A DNA stretch of 64,000 bases, taken from assembly GCF_900497695.1 (NCBI RefSeq), contig NZ_UIDD01000007.1:124001-188000 (forward strand), given 5' to 3'. Positions 52,617-60,611 of this stretch are shown here, piece after piece. The position numbers and the translations under genes are program-made. The notes beneath the pieces are model-generated. The model was not told where the DNA came from. It was given only the letters and a program-made list of their open reading frames with translations, and did no database searches. The DNA comes from Pseudomonas wadenswilerensis (GTDB lineage: Bacteria > Pseudomonadota > Gammaproteobacteria > Pseudomonadales > Pseudomonadaceae). Positions within the stretch are counted from its first letter, which is position 1. Each line of letters starts with the position of its first letter.

Positions 52617-53231
52617 TCAGATCACCTGATTGCGATGGGCCAGACCCATGAGATCAACGAAAGATCCTACCTGTAGCTTCTCCATGATCCGACTTTTGTA
52701 GGTGCTGATGGTCTTGGGACTCAGCAGCATGCGCTCACCGATATCGTTGTTCGACAGGCCGGCCGCAAGCATGCGCAGCACTTCCATCTCGCGGTGGGAC
52801 AGGCTGCTCAGGCGTTCTTCTTCCGAGCCCAGCGGGCCGCGGTTGGCCGACATGTCAGGGAAGGTCGAGTAGCCCTTGACCATGGCTTTCAAGGCGAAGA
52901 TCAGCGCCTCCAGGTCTTCGTCCTTGTGCACGAAGGCCGAGCTGCCGGCATCCAGGCAGCGACGGGCGAACAAGCCGGCCGGTTGCCCCGTGAGGACCAT
53001 GATTTTCGGGGTGTTTTCCAGCAGGTGCAGGCGTTTGATCACGCTCAGGCCATCGAGGCCGGGCAGGCCGATATCGAGGATGACCACGTCGGGGCGCAAC
53101 TCGCGGGCCATCTGTACGGCGGCCACGCCGTCGCCGGTTTCCCCCACGACTTCATAGCGTTCGCGCTCCAGCAACATACGCACCGCAAGACGAATCGTGG
53201 GGTGATCATCGACGATCAGTACCGTAGGCAT
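52617..53231 (-). CDS. NarL/LuxR-family response regulator (BvgA/EvgA-like)
   Basis: A 204-residue regulator. The receiver has Asp8-Asp9 and phosphoacceptor Asp53 in Ile-Leu-Asp-Ile-Gly-Leu-Pro-Gly. The C-terminal helix-turn-helix has Leu-Ser-His-Arg-Glu-Met-Glu-Val-Leu-Arg-Met-Leu-Ala-Ala-Gly-Leu-Ser-Asn-Asn-Asp-Ile-Gly, with Lys-Thr-Ile-Ser-Thr-Tyr. ATG 53231 has AAGGAG eight bases upstream and gives the normal family length; the frame is open to 53276. Start of the operon with the kinase gene. An inverted repeat 140 bases upstream (53373) matches the TTCCTA-type half-site of such regulators. Confidence 0.92.
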   Translation of the reverse strand: MPTVLIVDDHPTIRLAVRMLLERERYEVVGETGDGVAAVQMARELRPDVVILDIGLPGLDGLSVIKRLHLLENTPKIMVLTGQPAGLFARRCLDAGSSAFVHKDEDLEALIFALKAMVKGYSTFPDMSANRGPLGSEEERLSSLSHREMEVLRMLAAGLSNNDIGERMLLSPKTISTYKSRIMEKLQVGSFVDLMGLAHRNQVI

Positions 53232-53372
53232 TGGCGCAACTCCTTGACGAAGAGGGTAAGCCGTTTCCTGAATCATTCAGGAAGACGAATCGGGCCGGAG
53301 CCGGCGAGTCGCCAACGATACGTCGAATCAGGTTGCAAAAGTATGGGAAGTATAGAGGCGTTGAAAATTGTG

Positions 53373-53396
53373 GTAGGTATTGTCGAAAATTCCTAC
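53373..53396. promoter_or_regulatory. Inverted repeat upstream of the BvgA-like gene
   Basis: GTAGGTATT and AATTCCTAC match at eight of nine positions as an inverted pair about six bases apart. TTCCTA is the core of BvgA-type half-sites, so this may be an autoregulatory site. The related repeats at 9518 share the GTAGG unit. Confidence 0.45.
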
Positions 53397-53411
53397 GCGT
53401 CAGCTAGATAA

Positions 53412-53464
53412 AGGCCGCTGCGCGGCCTATCGCCGGCCTTGCCGGCGATGGCAGCGAAGCTGCC
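53412..53464 (-). terminator. Triple hairpin, terminator of the FepA-type receptor gene
   Basis: Three adjacent inverted repeats: GGCCGC-TGC-GCGGCC (53413-53427), ATCGCCGGC-CTT-GCCGGCGAT (53429-53449) and GGCAGC-GAA-GCTGCC (53450-53464). On the minus strand, 7 bases past the receptor stop, they end with the first hairpin followed by TTTATC. It is also the space before the regulator promoter. Confidence 0.7.
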
Positions 53465-53471
53465 CGCTGAC

Positions 53472-55718
53472 TCAGAACGAAGTAGTAAACGACGCGAAGT
53501 ACGCCCGGCCAGCTTCGTTGTAGGTCAAGGCCCCGGCTTCATCCGAGTTGCCTTCGCGGTACAGGCGCTTGTCGAACAGGTTGTTCACCCCCACGCGCAT
53601 GCTCAGGTTCTTGGTGAACTCGTAACCACTGCTGATGCCGACAATGCCATAGGGATCGACATCCTTCTGCACCTTCTTGTCCAGGGTTTCATTGGCCCGG
53701 GCGTTGTAGGTCGGTGCTTCCTGCTTGCCGTAGTAGGTGCCGTTGAGCTGGAACGACAGCTTGTCGGTGGCATTCCAGTCCAGGGTCGAGTTGACCGTGT
53801 ACTCGGGGATGATGCTCAGCGGCTCGCCGGTTTTCTTGTCCTCGGACTCGATCATGTAGGTGAAGTTGGTGTTCCAGTCCAGCGCCGGGGTCAGCTCGAC
53901 GAACAGGTTGCCCTCGACCCCTTGCACGACGGCCTTGCCGGTGTTTTCCCAGCGCAGGATACGGCGGCCGTTGGGCAGGCGGAACAAGGTCTGGTTGCCT
54001 GCCTCGATCTTGTTCTTGTAGTCGTTACGGAAGTAGGTAGCGCTGGTGCGCCAGGTGCCCTTGTCGTAGGCCAGGCCCAGCTCCTTGTTGACGCTGGTTT
54101 CCGGGTCGAGGTTGGCGTTGCCCAGCAGGTAGCAGCCGCCTTCGTTGAGCTCGCCGGAGTTGCAGCCGCCGCCACGGCTGTACAGCAGGTAGTTGGGGTT
54201 GGCCTGGTACAGGTTCGGGGTCTTGTAGGCGCGGGCGATGCCGCCCTTGATGCTCAGGGCGTCGGTGATCTGGTGCGAGGCGTTCAGGCTCGGGCTCCAG
54301 TTGTCGCCATAGTCTTCGTGATGATCCAGGCGCAGGCCGGGGGTGACGATGGTGTTCTCACCGACTTCGATGTTGTCCTCAGCGTACAGGGCAAAGCTGC
54401 GTGCGGTGGATTTGGTCTGGGTGCGGTCGAAGTTCGGCAGCTCGGCTCCCGGGTCATAGCTTTGCGGGCGCAGCGAGCCCGGGTCGTTGAGCGACTCGTA
54501 CAGGTACTCGCCGCCCAGGGTCAGCACCTGCTCAAGGCCCATGCTCAACGGCAGGTTGACCTCGCCGGTGGCCCGGGTGTTGCGCAGACGTGATTCAAAG
54601 CGCCCGGCACCGCCCGATGGCGCACCTTCGCCCCAGCCGGCCAGGCCTTCATTGAGGCGGCCGTTGCGGGTCAGGTCGTAGGATAGCGAGGCGGTCGAGG
54701 TGCCCCAGTCGTAGTCGCCGCGGTGGGTCACGGCAAAGCTTGAGCGCTGCATGACGTTGGTTTCCTTGCCCACCTGGCTTTCGACGAACTCGCCGCCGGC
54801 GTTGAGCATGGTGTCGCCGGCAAAGATGTTGCCCTGGCGGCTGTAGCTCGACTCCAGGTCGACGGTGTTGGCCGGGTCGATCTTCCAGCTCAGCAGGCCG
54901 TTGATGTCCTTGTTGCGCACGCCTTCGCGGCCGGCCATCAAGGATTCGGCATAGGCCTGGTGCGCCGAGTTGATCTTCATGTCGTCGGCGTCGGTCTTGT
55001 TCAGGTTGCCGTACACGCGAAAGATCAGGCTGTCGGTGAGCGGCCCGCTCAAACTGAAGTTGACCCGCTTGCCGGTGCCTTCGGAATCGTCCTCGGGGAG
55101 CATGGTGTACAGGGTCATCGAGCCGCGCAGGTCCTGGGTCGGGCGCTTGGTGATGATGTTCACCACACCGCCCATGGCGCCAGAGCCGTAGCGCGCGGCA
55201 GCCGGGCCGCGAAGGATCTCGATGCGTTCGACTTCTTCGGCCGGTACCCAGTTGGTTTCGCCACGGGTGTCACGGTCGCCGCTCCAGCCGTAGCGCACGG
55301 CGTTGCGCGAGGTGGACGGCTTGCCGTCGATGAGGATCAGGGTGTTCTCCGGGCCCATGCCGCGCAGGTCGATCTGGCGGTTGTTGCCGCGGGCGCCGCT
55401 GCTGCTGTTGCCCGTGAGGTTGACCCCGGGCTCGCGGCGAATGATATCGGAGAGGTCGTTGACCGGCGGGCGCTTCTTGATGTCTTCAGCGGTAATGATC
55501 GACACGCCGGGCGCCTGCTTGAGTTCCTCTTCGGCAGTGCCCAGCACGCGGGTGTTTTCCAGCTCGATCGCCTGTCGGCTGCCGTCCACTGGCAGGTCGG
55601 TGGGCTGCACCTGGACTTCGTCCGGTTGAAGTTCCAGCGGGGCTGCGGCAATCGCCGTGGAACCCAGGGCAGCCAGCAGGGCAATGCTCATGGGGCTGAG
55701 GTTGAAGCGCGACACCAT
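53472..55718 (-). CDS. TonB-dependent ferric-enterobactin-type receptor (FepA/PfeA-like)
   Basis: A 748-residue outer-membrane receptor. A signal peptide is followed by a TonB box region, a plug with Gly-Val-Ser-Ile-Ile-Thr-Ala-Glu-Asp-Ile and Arg-Gly-Pro-Ala-Ala-Ala-Arg-Tyr-Gly-Ser-Gly-Ala-Met-Gly-Gly-Val-Val-Asn-Ile, then 22-strand barrel. The disulfide loop Gly-Gly-Cys-Asn-Ser-Gly-Glu-Leu-Asn-Glu-Gly-Gly-Cys with Asn-Leu-Asp-Pro-Glu-Thr-Ser, and the C-terminal Phe, are typical of FepA. ATG 55718 follows GGAG; the frame is open to 55739. A Fur-like box 66 bases upstream implies iron repression. No siderophore biosynthesis genes adjoin, so it may use a foreign siderophore. Confidence 0.9.
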   Translation of the reverse strand: MVSRFNLSPMSIALLAALGSTAIAAAPLELQPDEVQVQPTDLPVDGSRQAIELENTRVLGTAEEELKQAPGVSIITAEDIKKRPPVNDLSDIIRREPGVNLTGNSSSGARGNNRQIDLRGMGPENTLILIDGKPSTSRNAVRYGWSGDRDTRGETNWVPAEEVERIEILRGPAAARYGSGAMGGVVNIITKRPTQDLRGSMTLYTMLPEDDSEGTGKRVNFSLSGPLTDSLIFRVYGNLNKTDADDMKINSAHQAYAESLMAGREGVRNKDINGLLSWKIDPANTVDLESSYSRQGNIFAGDTMLNAGGEFVESQVGKETNVMQRSSFAVTHRGDYDWGTSTASLSYDLTRNGRLNEGLAGWGEGAPSGGAGRFESRLRNTRATGEVNLPLSMGLEQVLTLGGEYLYESLNDPGSLRPQSYDPGAELPNFDRTQTKSTARSFALYAEDNIEVGENTIVTPGLRLDHHEDYGDNWSPSLNASHQITDALSIKGGIARAYKTPNLYQANPNYLLYSRGGGCNSGELNEGGCYLLGNANLDPETSVNKELGLAYDKGTWRTSATYFRNDYKNKIEAGNQTLFRLPNGRRILRWENTGKAVVQGVEGNLFVELTPALDWNTNFTYMIESEDKKTGEPLSIIPEYTVNSTLDWNATDKLSFQLNGTYYGKQEAPTYNARANETLDKKVQKDVDPYGIVGISSGYEFTKNLSMRVGVNNLFDKRLYREGNSDEAGALTYNEAGRAYFASFTTSF

Positions 55719-55783
55719 GTCAGATTTCTCCTGAAACAAAGGGTGAACGGGCTGGACGGAAAGGCCAGAGTCGCTCGGGAGTC

Positions 55784-55802
55784 GAGAATGATAAGAATTA
55801 AC
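55784..55802. promoter_or_regulatory. Fur box upstream of the FepA-type receptor
   Basis: GAGAATGATAAGAATTAAC matches the GATAATGATAATCATTATC consensus well in the left 2/3. It lies about 66 bases before the receptor start on the minus strand. Confidence 0.72.
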
Positions 55803-55845
55803 ATTCGCGAGTAAACCCTTTAGAAGAAAAATAAAATATTAACGA

Positions 55846-55867
55846 AGCAGGGCGGTAAAACCCTGCT
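55846..55867 (-). terminator. Hairpin after the HasR-like receptor
   Basis: AGCAGGG and CCCTGCT pair around CGGTAAAA. On the minus strand it lies 35 bases past the receptor stop and leads into an AT-rich tract (TTCGTTAATATTTTATTTTTC), so it probably ends the sigma-antisigma-receptor transcript. Confidence 0.6.
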
Positions 55868-55901
55868 ACGCAGGTTGCGACGAGTTACTGGCCAAAGGCC
55901 T

Positions 55902-58826
55902 TTAGAATTGTAGGGATGCTGCCAGGCTTGAGGTACGGCCGGGTGCCGGCATCATGCTTTGCGACATTGGGTCGAGGTAGTACTGGTCGGTAAAGTTGTA
56001 AACATTGAAACTGACCTTGAGTTCGTCGCTGACCTGGTAGTCGGCGAAGAAGTCGTAAATACGCGCTTCCAGGTAATGTTGCTGCGGTGTGGTGGTGCCC
56101 ACATGCCAGCTCTTGTCCAGCACATACATCGGCCCGCTGGTGTAGCGCATGCGCACGCCAGTAGCCAGTTTCTGCTCGAAGGCCTTGGCCCCCAGCACCA
56201 GGTTGACGCTGTAGCGCGGTGGGTTCTGGGTGTTGGTGTAAGAGCCCTGGAAGCCGCCGGTCGTGCAGTTGGGCGTCTCTGACTTGCCACCCTCGCGCAG
56301 GGCCTGGGCAAAGGCACGGTCGCAGGTTTCGGCCTTGATGTTGTAGACGTACGAAGCGTCGGCGAACCACCAGTGGCTGTCGTAGTGGCTCTGCAGCTCG
56401 ACGCCCTGGGTGGTGAAGCTGTCGACGTTGCGGATTTTCAGCTCGCCGTTGAACCCCGGGCGGCCTTTGGGGTTGTAGCGGTAATTGCGGGTGACCATGT
56501 CGTCGATGGTGTTGTGGAAGTAGGCCAGCTTGACGCCGGCCTGGTCGTTGTCCAGCAGCAGGTTGCTGCCCTTGAACGAGGCACCGACCTCGAAGGTTTT
56601 CATCCGCTCCGGGCGCAGGTCGTAGTTGGGTTCTGCCGACCAGCTGCCGAGGGTGGTCTCGAACAGCGACGGCATGCGCATGCCCTGGTTGTACAGGGCA
56701 TAGGCCATGACGTTGGGGGTAAAGGCATAACTGACGCTGTAGGCCGGGGCGAAGCCGTGGCCGGACAGCTCGGCGTTGTCGGCAAAGCCGGCAAACTCCG
56801 CGTTCCACCACGGTGCGTCCGGGTCGGCGCCAGCCGGTGCGGCAAACAGCGCCTGGCGGTTGCGATCATGGATACGATAACCGCTGTAGCGTCCGCCCGC
56901 AGTGAAGGTCAGTTCAGGGATCGGCTTGTATTCCAGGGCGGTGCTGAGGCTGTATTCGTGACGGTAGCCATTGCGTTCGATGCGGTTGTTTTCCAGGTCG
57001 TCCTGCCAGGGCTTGCGGGTCGGGTCGATGGTTTCATAGAGGTACGAGGCACCATAGGTCAGGGCGTAGTCGCCGGTGCCGGTAACGAAGCGGCTGGTGT
57101 TGCTGATGTCGGTGCCGACCTTGAGGTTGCTCAGGTCGGACTTGAGCGATTTGCGGTAGTTCTCGCTTTGCTCGTCCTGGTAACCCTGGCCCCGTTGCGG
57201 CGCGGTAAAGCCGACATTGTTGTACATGATGCTGCGGCCGAAGGTCGCCCAGGCATGGCCGTTGAGGTCGATATAGCGCGCCAGGCTGTCGTCCTCGGGG
57301 CGCCACTTCAACTCGCTGGTGAGGGTGTGCAGCTTCATGTTGCCGGGCTTGAACTGGATCATCTGGTTGGCGTCGGTGTAGTCGTACACCGGGTCCAGCG
57401 TCTCGCGCACGTAGCAACCGGTGCTGTCCCAGCGGTTGTCGCCATCCGGCACCGGTGCATCGATGGCCGAGCACTGCTGGTAATACTCGGGGTTGGCGCG
57501 CATCCAGAATTCTTCGTCGTAGCGGTCGATGTCTTTTTTGAAGTCGCCCAGTGGCCAGGTCATCGACGGGCCGGTCCGGCCAATCTGCGAGGGCATGATT
57601 TCGCCGAAGCTCGAATCCATGTAGCGGTAGCCCAGGCCCAGTTCCAGGCCGTTGTCGCGGTACAGGGTGCCCTTGAGCATGAAGGATTTGTTGTGGGTGC
57701 TGGAGTTGAGCACCTCTTCGCCGGGCCAGTAGTTGCGCGCCACGGTGTTGGCATCGACCAGGGCGCCGCCGCTGCTCACCGAGGTGTCGTAGCGCGAGTA
57801 GCCGTGCTTGCCGGCGAAGTAGTTGTTGTTGCGTCGCTCGGCGTAGGCGGCGACCACGTCGAAGGCTTCGTCCTTGTGAGCGAAGGCCAGGCTGCGCGAC
57901 CAGTCGTGCGGGTGCAGCAGGTCGTTGCGCTCGGTGCGTGGGCGTACCCGGTAATCGCTGGGGACATCGGCTGTGCTGTTGTCCGACAGCGAGCCGCGCA
58001 GGCGCCAGCCGGTGGTTTGGCCAGGCTTGAGGATGTCATCGACGGTCAGGGTCTGCATCTCGACCGAGCCGCCGATGGCACCGGAAGCGCCGGCGTCCAG
58101 GCTCGGGCCCTTGTTGACGGTGACGCTGCTGATCAGGTCCGGGTCGATGTAGGCGCGCTGCGCAGTGCCGGCGTAACCGCGATAGACATCCAGCGATTGC
58201 TGGCTGCCGTCGACCTTGACCGGCACCCGGCCCTGGCCCTGGATACCGCGGATGTTCACTTCGATACCGCCACCGTTGCGCCCGTCGGAGGTCTGCACAC
58301 CGGCGATGCCGGCGAGCATGTCGGCATTGGAGCGGCCGCGAAAGCGCTCCAGTTGTTCCAGGTCGCGGGTTTCCACCGAACGCGGCACGCCGTAGTCCTT
58401 GAGCGCGTCGTCCTCTGCCTGGCCCTTGACCCGGGTGGCGCCGAGCTCCAGGGCATCGCTGGCTTGCGCGGCCCTTTCGATCAGCACCCGGCCATCGTCA
58501 CTGAAGTACGCGCTCAAGCCGCTGCCGGCCAGCAGTTTGCCCAGGGCCTGGGCGGGCGAATAATGGCCCTGCAGGCCCAGCGACGGCTTGCCGGCGGTCA
58601 GGCGTGCATCCACCGACAGCAGCAGGCCGGCGCTGGCGGCAAACTGGGTCAGGGCCTGGTCGAGGTTGCCGGGCGGAATCTGGTACAGGCGTTGCTCCTG
58701 GCGGGCAGGTTCAGCCTGAACCGGCGTTGCCAGGGTACAGAGTACAGCGCTGAGCAGGCCGCCGAACAATCCGGTGCGGATCGCCAGGCTCAGGGTGGAC
58801 GGGCAGGGTGGCAGCAGGTTCGGCAT
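55902..58826 (-). CDS. TonB-dependent receptor with STN signalling domain (HasR/heme-receptor-like)
   Basis: A 974-residue outer-membrane receptor. Signal peptide, then an STN domain (about 45-115, with Gln-Ile-Pro-Pro-Gly-Asn-Leu-Asp-Gln-Ala-Leu) that contacts the FecR antisigma factor, a plug with Arg-Gly-Ile-Gln-Gly-Gln-Gly-Arg-Val-Pro-Val, and a barrel. The stretch Gln-Gly-Met-Arg-Met-Pro-Ser-Leu-Phe-Glu, and Asn-Phe-Thr-Asp-Gln-Tyr-Tyr-Leu-Asp-Pro near the end, resemble hemophore/heme receptors. AAGGAG lies eight bases before ATG 58826. With the FecR and FecI genes next door, it is a surface-signalling system. The ligand could be heme, a hemophore or a siderophore. Confidence 0.9.
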   Translation of the reverse strand: MPNLLPPCPSTLSLAIRTGLFGGLLSAVLCTLATPVQAEPARQEQRLYQIPPGNLDQALTQFAASAGLLLSVDARLTAGKPSLGLQGHYSPAQALGKLLAGSGLSAYFSDDGRVLIERAAQASDALELGATRVKGQAEDDALKDYGVPRSVETRDLEQLERFRGRSNADMLAGIAGVQTSDGRNGGGIEVNIRGIQGQGRVPVKVDGSQQSLDVYRGYAGTAQRAYIDPDLISSVTVNKGPSLDAGASGAIGGSVEMQTLTVDDILKPGQTTGWRLRGSLSDNSTADVPSDYRVRPRTERNDLLHPHDWSRSLAFAHKDEAFDVVAAYAERRNNNYFAGKHGYSRYDTSVSSGGALVDANTVARNYWPGEEVLNSSTHNKSFMLKGTLYRDNGLELGLGYRYMDSSFGEIMPSQIGRTGPSMTWPLGDFKKDIDRYDEEFWMRANPEYYQQCSAIDAPVPDGDNRWDSTGCYVRETLDPVYDYTDANQMIQFKPGNMKLHTLTSELKWRPEDDSLARYIDLNGHAWATFGRSIMYNNVGFTAPQRGQGYQDEQSENYRKSLKSDLSNLKVGTDISNTSRFVTGTGDYALTYGASYLYETIDPTRKPWQDDLENNRIERNGYRHEYSLSTALEYKPIPELTFTAGGRYSGYRIHDRNRQALFAAPAGADPDAPWWNAEFAGFADNAELSGHGFAPAYSVSYAFTPNVMAYALYNQGMRMPSLFETTLGSWSAEPNYDLRPERMKTFEVGASFKGSNLLLDNDQAGVKLAYFHNTIDDMVTRNYRYNPKGRPGFNGELKIRNVDSFTTQGVELQSHYDSHWWFADASYVYNIKAETCDRAFAQALREGGKSETPNCTTGGFQGSYTNTQNPPRYSVNLVLGAKAFEQKLATGVRMRYTSGPMYVLDKSWHVGTTTPQQHYLEARIYDFFADYQVSDELKVSFNVYNFTDQYYLDPMSQSMMPAPGRTSSLAASLQF

Positions 58827-58854
58827 CCCGAAGGCTCCTTTGAGAATGCTTATT

Positions 58855-58875
58855 GGTTAGCTTTGATGACTAACC
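58855..58875. promoter_or_regulatory. Inverted repeat between fecR-like and receptor genes
   Basis: GGTTAG and CTAACC flank nine bases (58855-58875), 28 bases upstream of the receptor start. It may be a regulator site or an intercistronic hairpin that lowers or raises receptor expression. No Fur consensus is evident here. Confidence 0.4.
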
Positions 58876-58941
58876 CGAACGAGCGCCGCAAACCGACAAA
58901 GGTCAGCGCAATTAATTTTGCAAAAGCGGATGGGAGGAGGG

Positions 58942-59886
58942 TCAACGCGCCTTGACGGTCACCCAGTAGCGGCTCAGGTAGTGCACCTGAATCGGCAGGC
59001 TGTCCTGCAGGGCAGTCAGGGTGCGCTCGCTGTCGGCCAGGGCAAACACGCCGGTAATCGGCAGCTCGGCGATTGCCGGCTCGCAGCGGATGATCCCGCG
59101 CCGATGCCGGCTCAGCTCATCGAGGAATTGTCCCAGCGGCTGGCGCTCGGCGATCAGCCGGCCGTGTTCCCAGGCGATGCTGTTGCTGTCGGCGGCATGC
59201 TGCGGGCCGCAGCCTTGCGCGTTGAACCACAGGCCATTGCCGGCCTTGAGCAACTGCTCATTGCCCGCCTTGGGGCGAATCATCAACGCGCCTTCGAACA
59301 GCTCGACACGGCTGCCGCCCTGCACTTCGCGCACGGCAAAGCGGGTGCCCAGCGCCTGCACTTCACCGGCAGGGGTATCGACCTTGAGCGGCCTCGGGTC
59401 CCTGGCGCTGCTCAGCAGCAGTTCGCCTTCGAGCAGGCGGATGCGTCTTTCGTGGTTGCTGAACCGGATGTTCACGCTGCTGCGGCTGTTGAGCAGCAAC
59501 TGGCTGCCATCGGCCAGTTGCAGGCGGCGCACTTCGCCGGCGGCGGTACGCTGATCGGCCATGGCCTCCCGCCAGGGCAGGTGGCGCTGGCCCAGGTAAC
59601 CACTGCCGCCCACCAGCAGCAAGACGCACAGCTGCCGGAGCAGGGTGCGCCGGCTCTGGCGCTCTTCGAGCACGCTGCGGGCGGTTTGCGCGGGCACCGC
59701 GGCGAGGGTCTGCTGCAGGGTTTGCAGGCGTTGCCAGGCGCGCTGGTGCTCCGGGTCTGCCGCTTGCCAGTGGGCAAACGCCAGACGTTGTTGCGCATCC
59801 AGCGGCCCGTCCCAGTGCAGCATCAGCCAGTGGCTGGCTTGCTCGACGATCGCCGCGTCGATCGGTGCATCGCTTGCCGGGTTCAT
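58942..59886 (-). CDS. FecR-family antisigma factor
   Basis: A 314-residue inner-membrane regulator. N-terminal cytoplasmic antisigma region with Ala-Ser-His-Trp-Leu-Met-Leu-His-Trp-Asp-Gly near 18 binds the ECF sigma factor. A hydrophobic helix lies near 95-110, then the periplasmic FecR domain (Thr-Ala-Ala-Gly-Glu-Val-Arg-Arg-Leu-Gln-Leu-Ala-Asp-Gly-Ser near 130 and Gly-Thr-Arg-Phe-Ala-Val near 205) and a C-terminal STN-like part. ATG 59886 overlaps the sigma-factor stop by four bases (ATGA). Signals from the receptor STN domain pass through it to the sigma factor. Confidence 0.93.
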   Translation of the reverse strand: MNPASDAPIDAAIVEQASHWLMLHWDGPLDAQQRLAFAHWQAADPEHQRAWQRLQTLQQTLAAVPAQTARSVLEERQSRRTLLRQLCVLLLVGGSGYLGQRHLPWREAMADQRTAAGEVRRLQLADGSQLLLNSRSSVNIRFSNHERRIRLLEGELLLSSARDPRPLKVDTPAGEVQALGTRFAVREVQGGSRVELFEGALMIRPKAGNEQLLKAGNGLWFNAQGCGPQHAADSNSIAWEHGRLIAERQPLGQFLDELSRHRRGIIRCEPAIAELPITGVFALADSERTLTALQDSLPIQVHYLSRYWVTVKAR

Positions 59887-60413
59887 TCGCTGTAGAGCAC
59901 CTGATAGCAGGCCTGGATGGCACGGATCATGTACTTCTGTACCGAACTGACGGTCACCCCCAGGCGCTCGGCGATGTCGGCGTAGCCCAGGCCTTCGAAG
60001 CGCGACAACAGGAAGGCGCTGCGCACTTTGGCCGGCATGCTGTCGAGCATCTGGTCGATCTGTTGCAGGGTCTGCAGGATCATCGCGCGGGTCTCCAGCG
60101 AAGGCGTCTGCGGTTCGTCCAGGTGAGCGATGCTGGCCAGGTAAGCCTGCTCGATACGTTGCCGGCGCCATTGGTCGATCACCAGGTTGCGCGCCAGTTG
60201 CACCAGGTAGCTGCGGCCCTCGTCGTGACCGGGCAGGCGGCCGCTGACCAACAGGCGCAGAAAGGTGTCGTGGGCAATGTCGGCGGCGCGCTCACGGTCG
60301 CCCAGGCGCTTGCGCAGCCAGGCCTGCAGCCAGCCGTGGTGATCGCGATAGAGGCCATGGAGCTGTTGCTGGGGGGCGAGGGAGGTAGGAGGCACCCGGA
60401 GATCCTGAAACAT
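59883..60413 (-). CDS. FecI-family ECF sigma factor
   Basis: A 176-residue extracytoplasmic-function sigma factor. Region 2 holds Leu-Tyr-Arg-Asp-His-His-Gly-Trp-Leu, Ala-Ala-Asp-Ile-Ala-His-Asp-Thr-Phe-Leu-Arg-Leu and Leu-Val-Gln-Leu-Ala-Arg-Asn-Leu; region 4 holds Phe-Leu-Leu-Ser-Arg-Phe-Glu-Gly-Leu-Gly-Tyr-Ala-Asp-Ile-Ala-Glu-Arg-Leu-Gly-Val. It is the first gene of the fecI-fecR-receptor unit, has a Fur-like site just upstream, and should drive receptor expression when the cognate ligand is bound. Length is normal for iron-responsive sigma factors. Confidence 0.94.
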   Translation of the reverse strand: MFQDLRVPPTSLAPQQQLHGLYRDHHGWLQAWLRKRLGDRERAADIAHDTFLRLLVSGRLPGHDEGRSYLVQLARNLVIDQWRRQRIEQAYLASIAHLDEPQTPSLETRAMILQTLQQIDQMLDSMPAKVRSAFLLSRFEGLGYADIAERLGVTVSSVQKYMIRAIQACYQVLYSE

Positions 60414-60423
60414 GAAAGATGCA

Positions 60424-60444
60424 GTTGCGAATTGTTCGCATTAT
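60424..60444. promoter_or_regulatory. Fur-like box upstream of the sigma factor gene
   Basis: TGCGAA-TTG-TTCGCA (60426-60440) is a perfect hexamer dyad inside a Fur-like 19-mer, about 13 bases upstream of the sigma-factor ATG. Position and palindrome suit iron repression, but the match to consensus is partial. Confidence 0.5.
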
Positions 60445-60521
60445 AGGGGTAAAAAAGGAACCGTGACCACCCTGTCGGTGAGTCACGGTCAAGTGGGGGG
60501 AGAATCAGATTGCGGCGGCCG

Positions 60522-60586
60522 CATCGCTGGCAAGCCAGCTCCCACAAGGTGCATGCGGTCTCTGTGGGAGCTGGCTTGCCAGCGAT
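60522..60586. repeat. REP inverted-repeat pair
   Basis: CATCGCTGGCAAGCCAGCTC and its complement, head to head around CCCACAAGG/CTCTGTGGG, between fecI and csgA. Same family as at 18263 and 44606. Confidence 0.88.
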
Positions 60587-60611
60587 AGGCTGCGTAGCAG
60601 CCCCAACATGG

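Noticed and set aside
56373..58955. An 860-codon frame antisense to the HasR-like receptor
   Set aside because: Composition is low-complexity Val/Ala/Gly and follows the opposite-strand codon pattern; the receptor frame has all family motifs.
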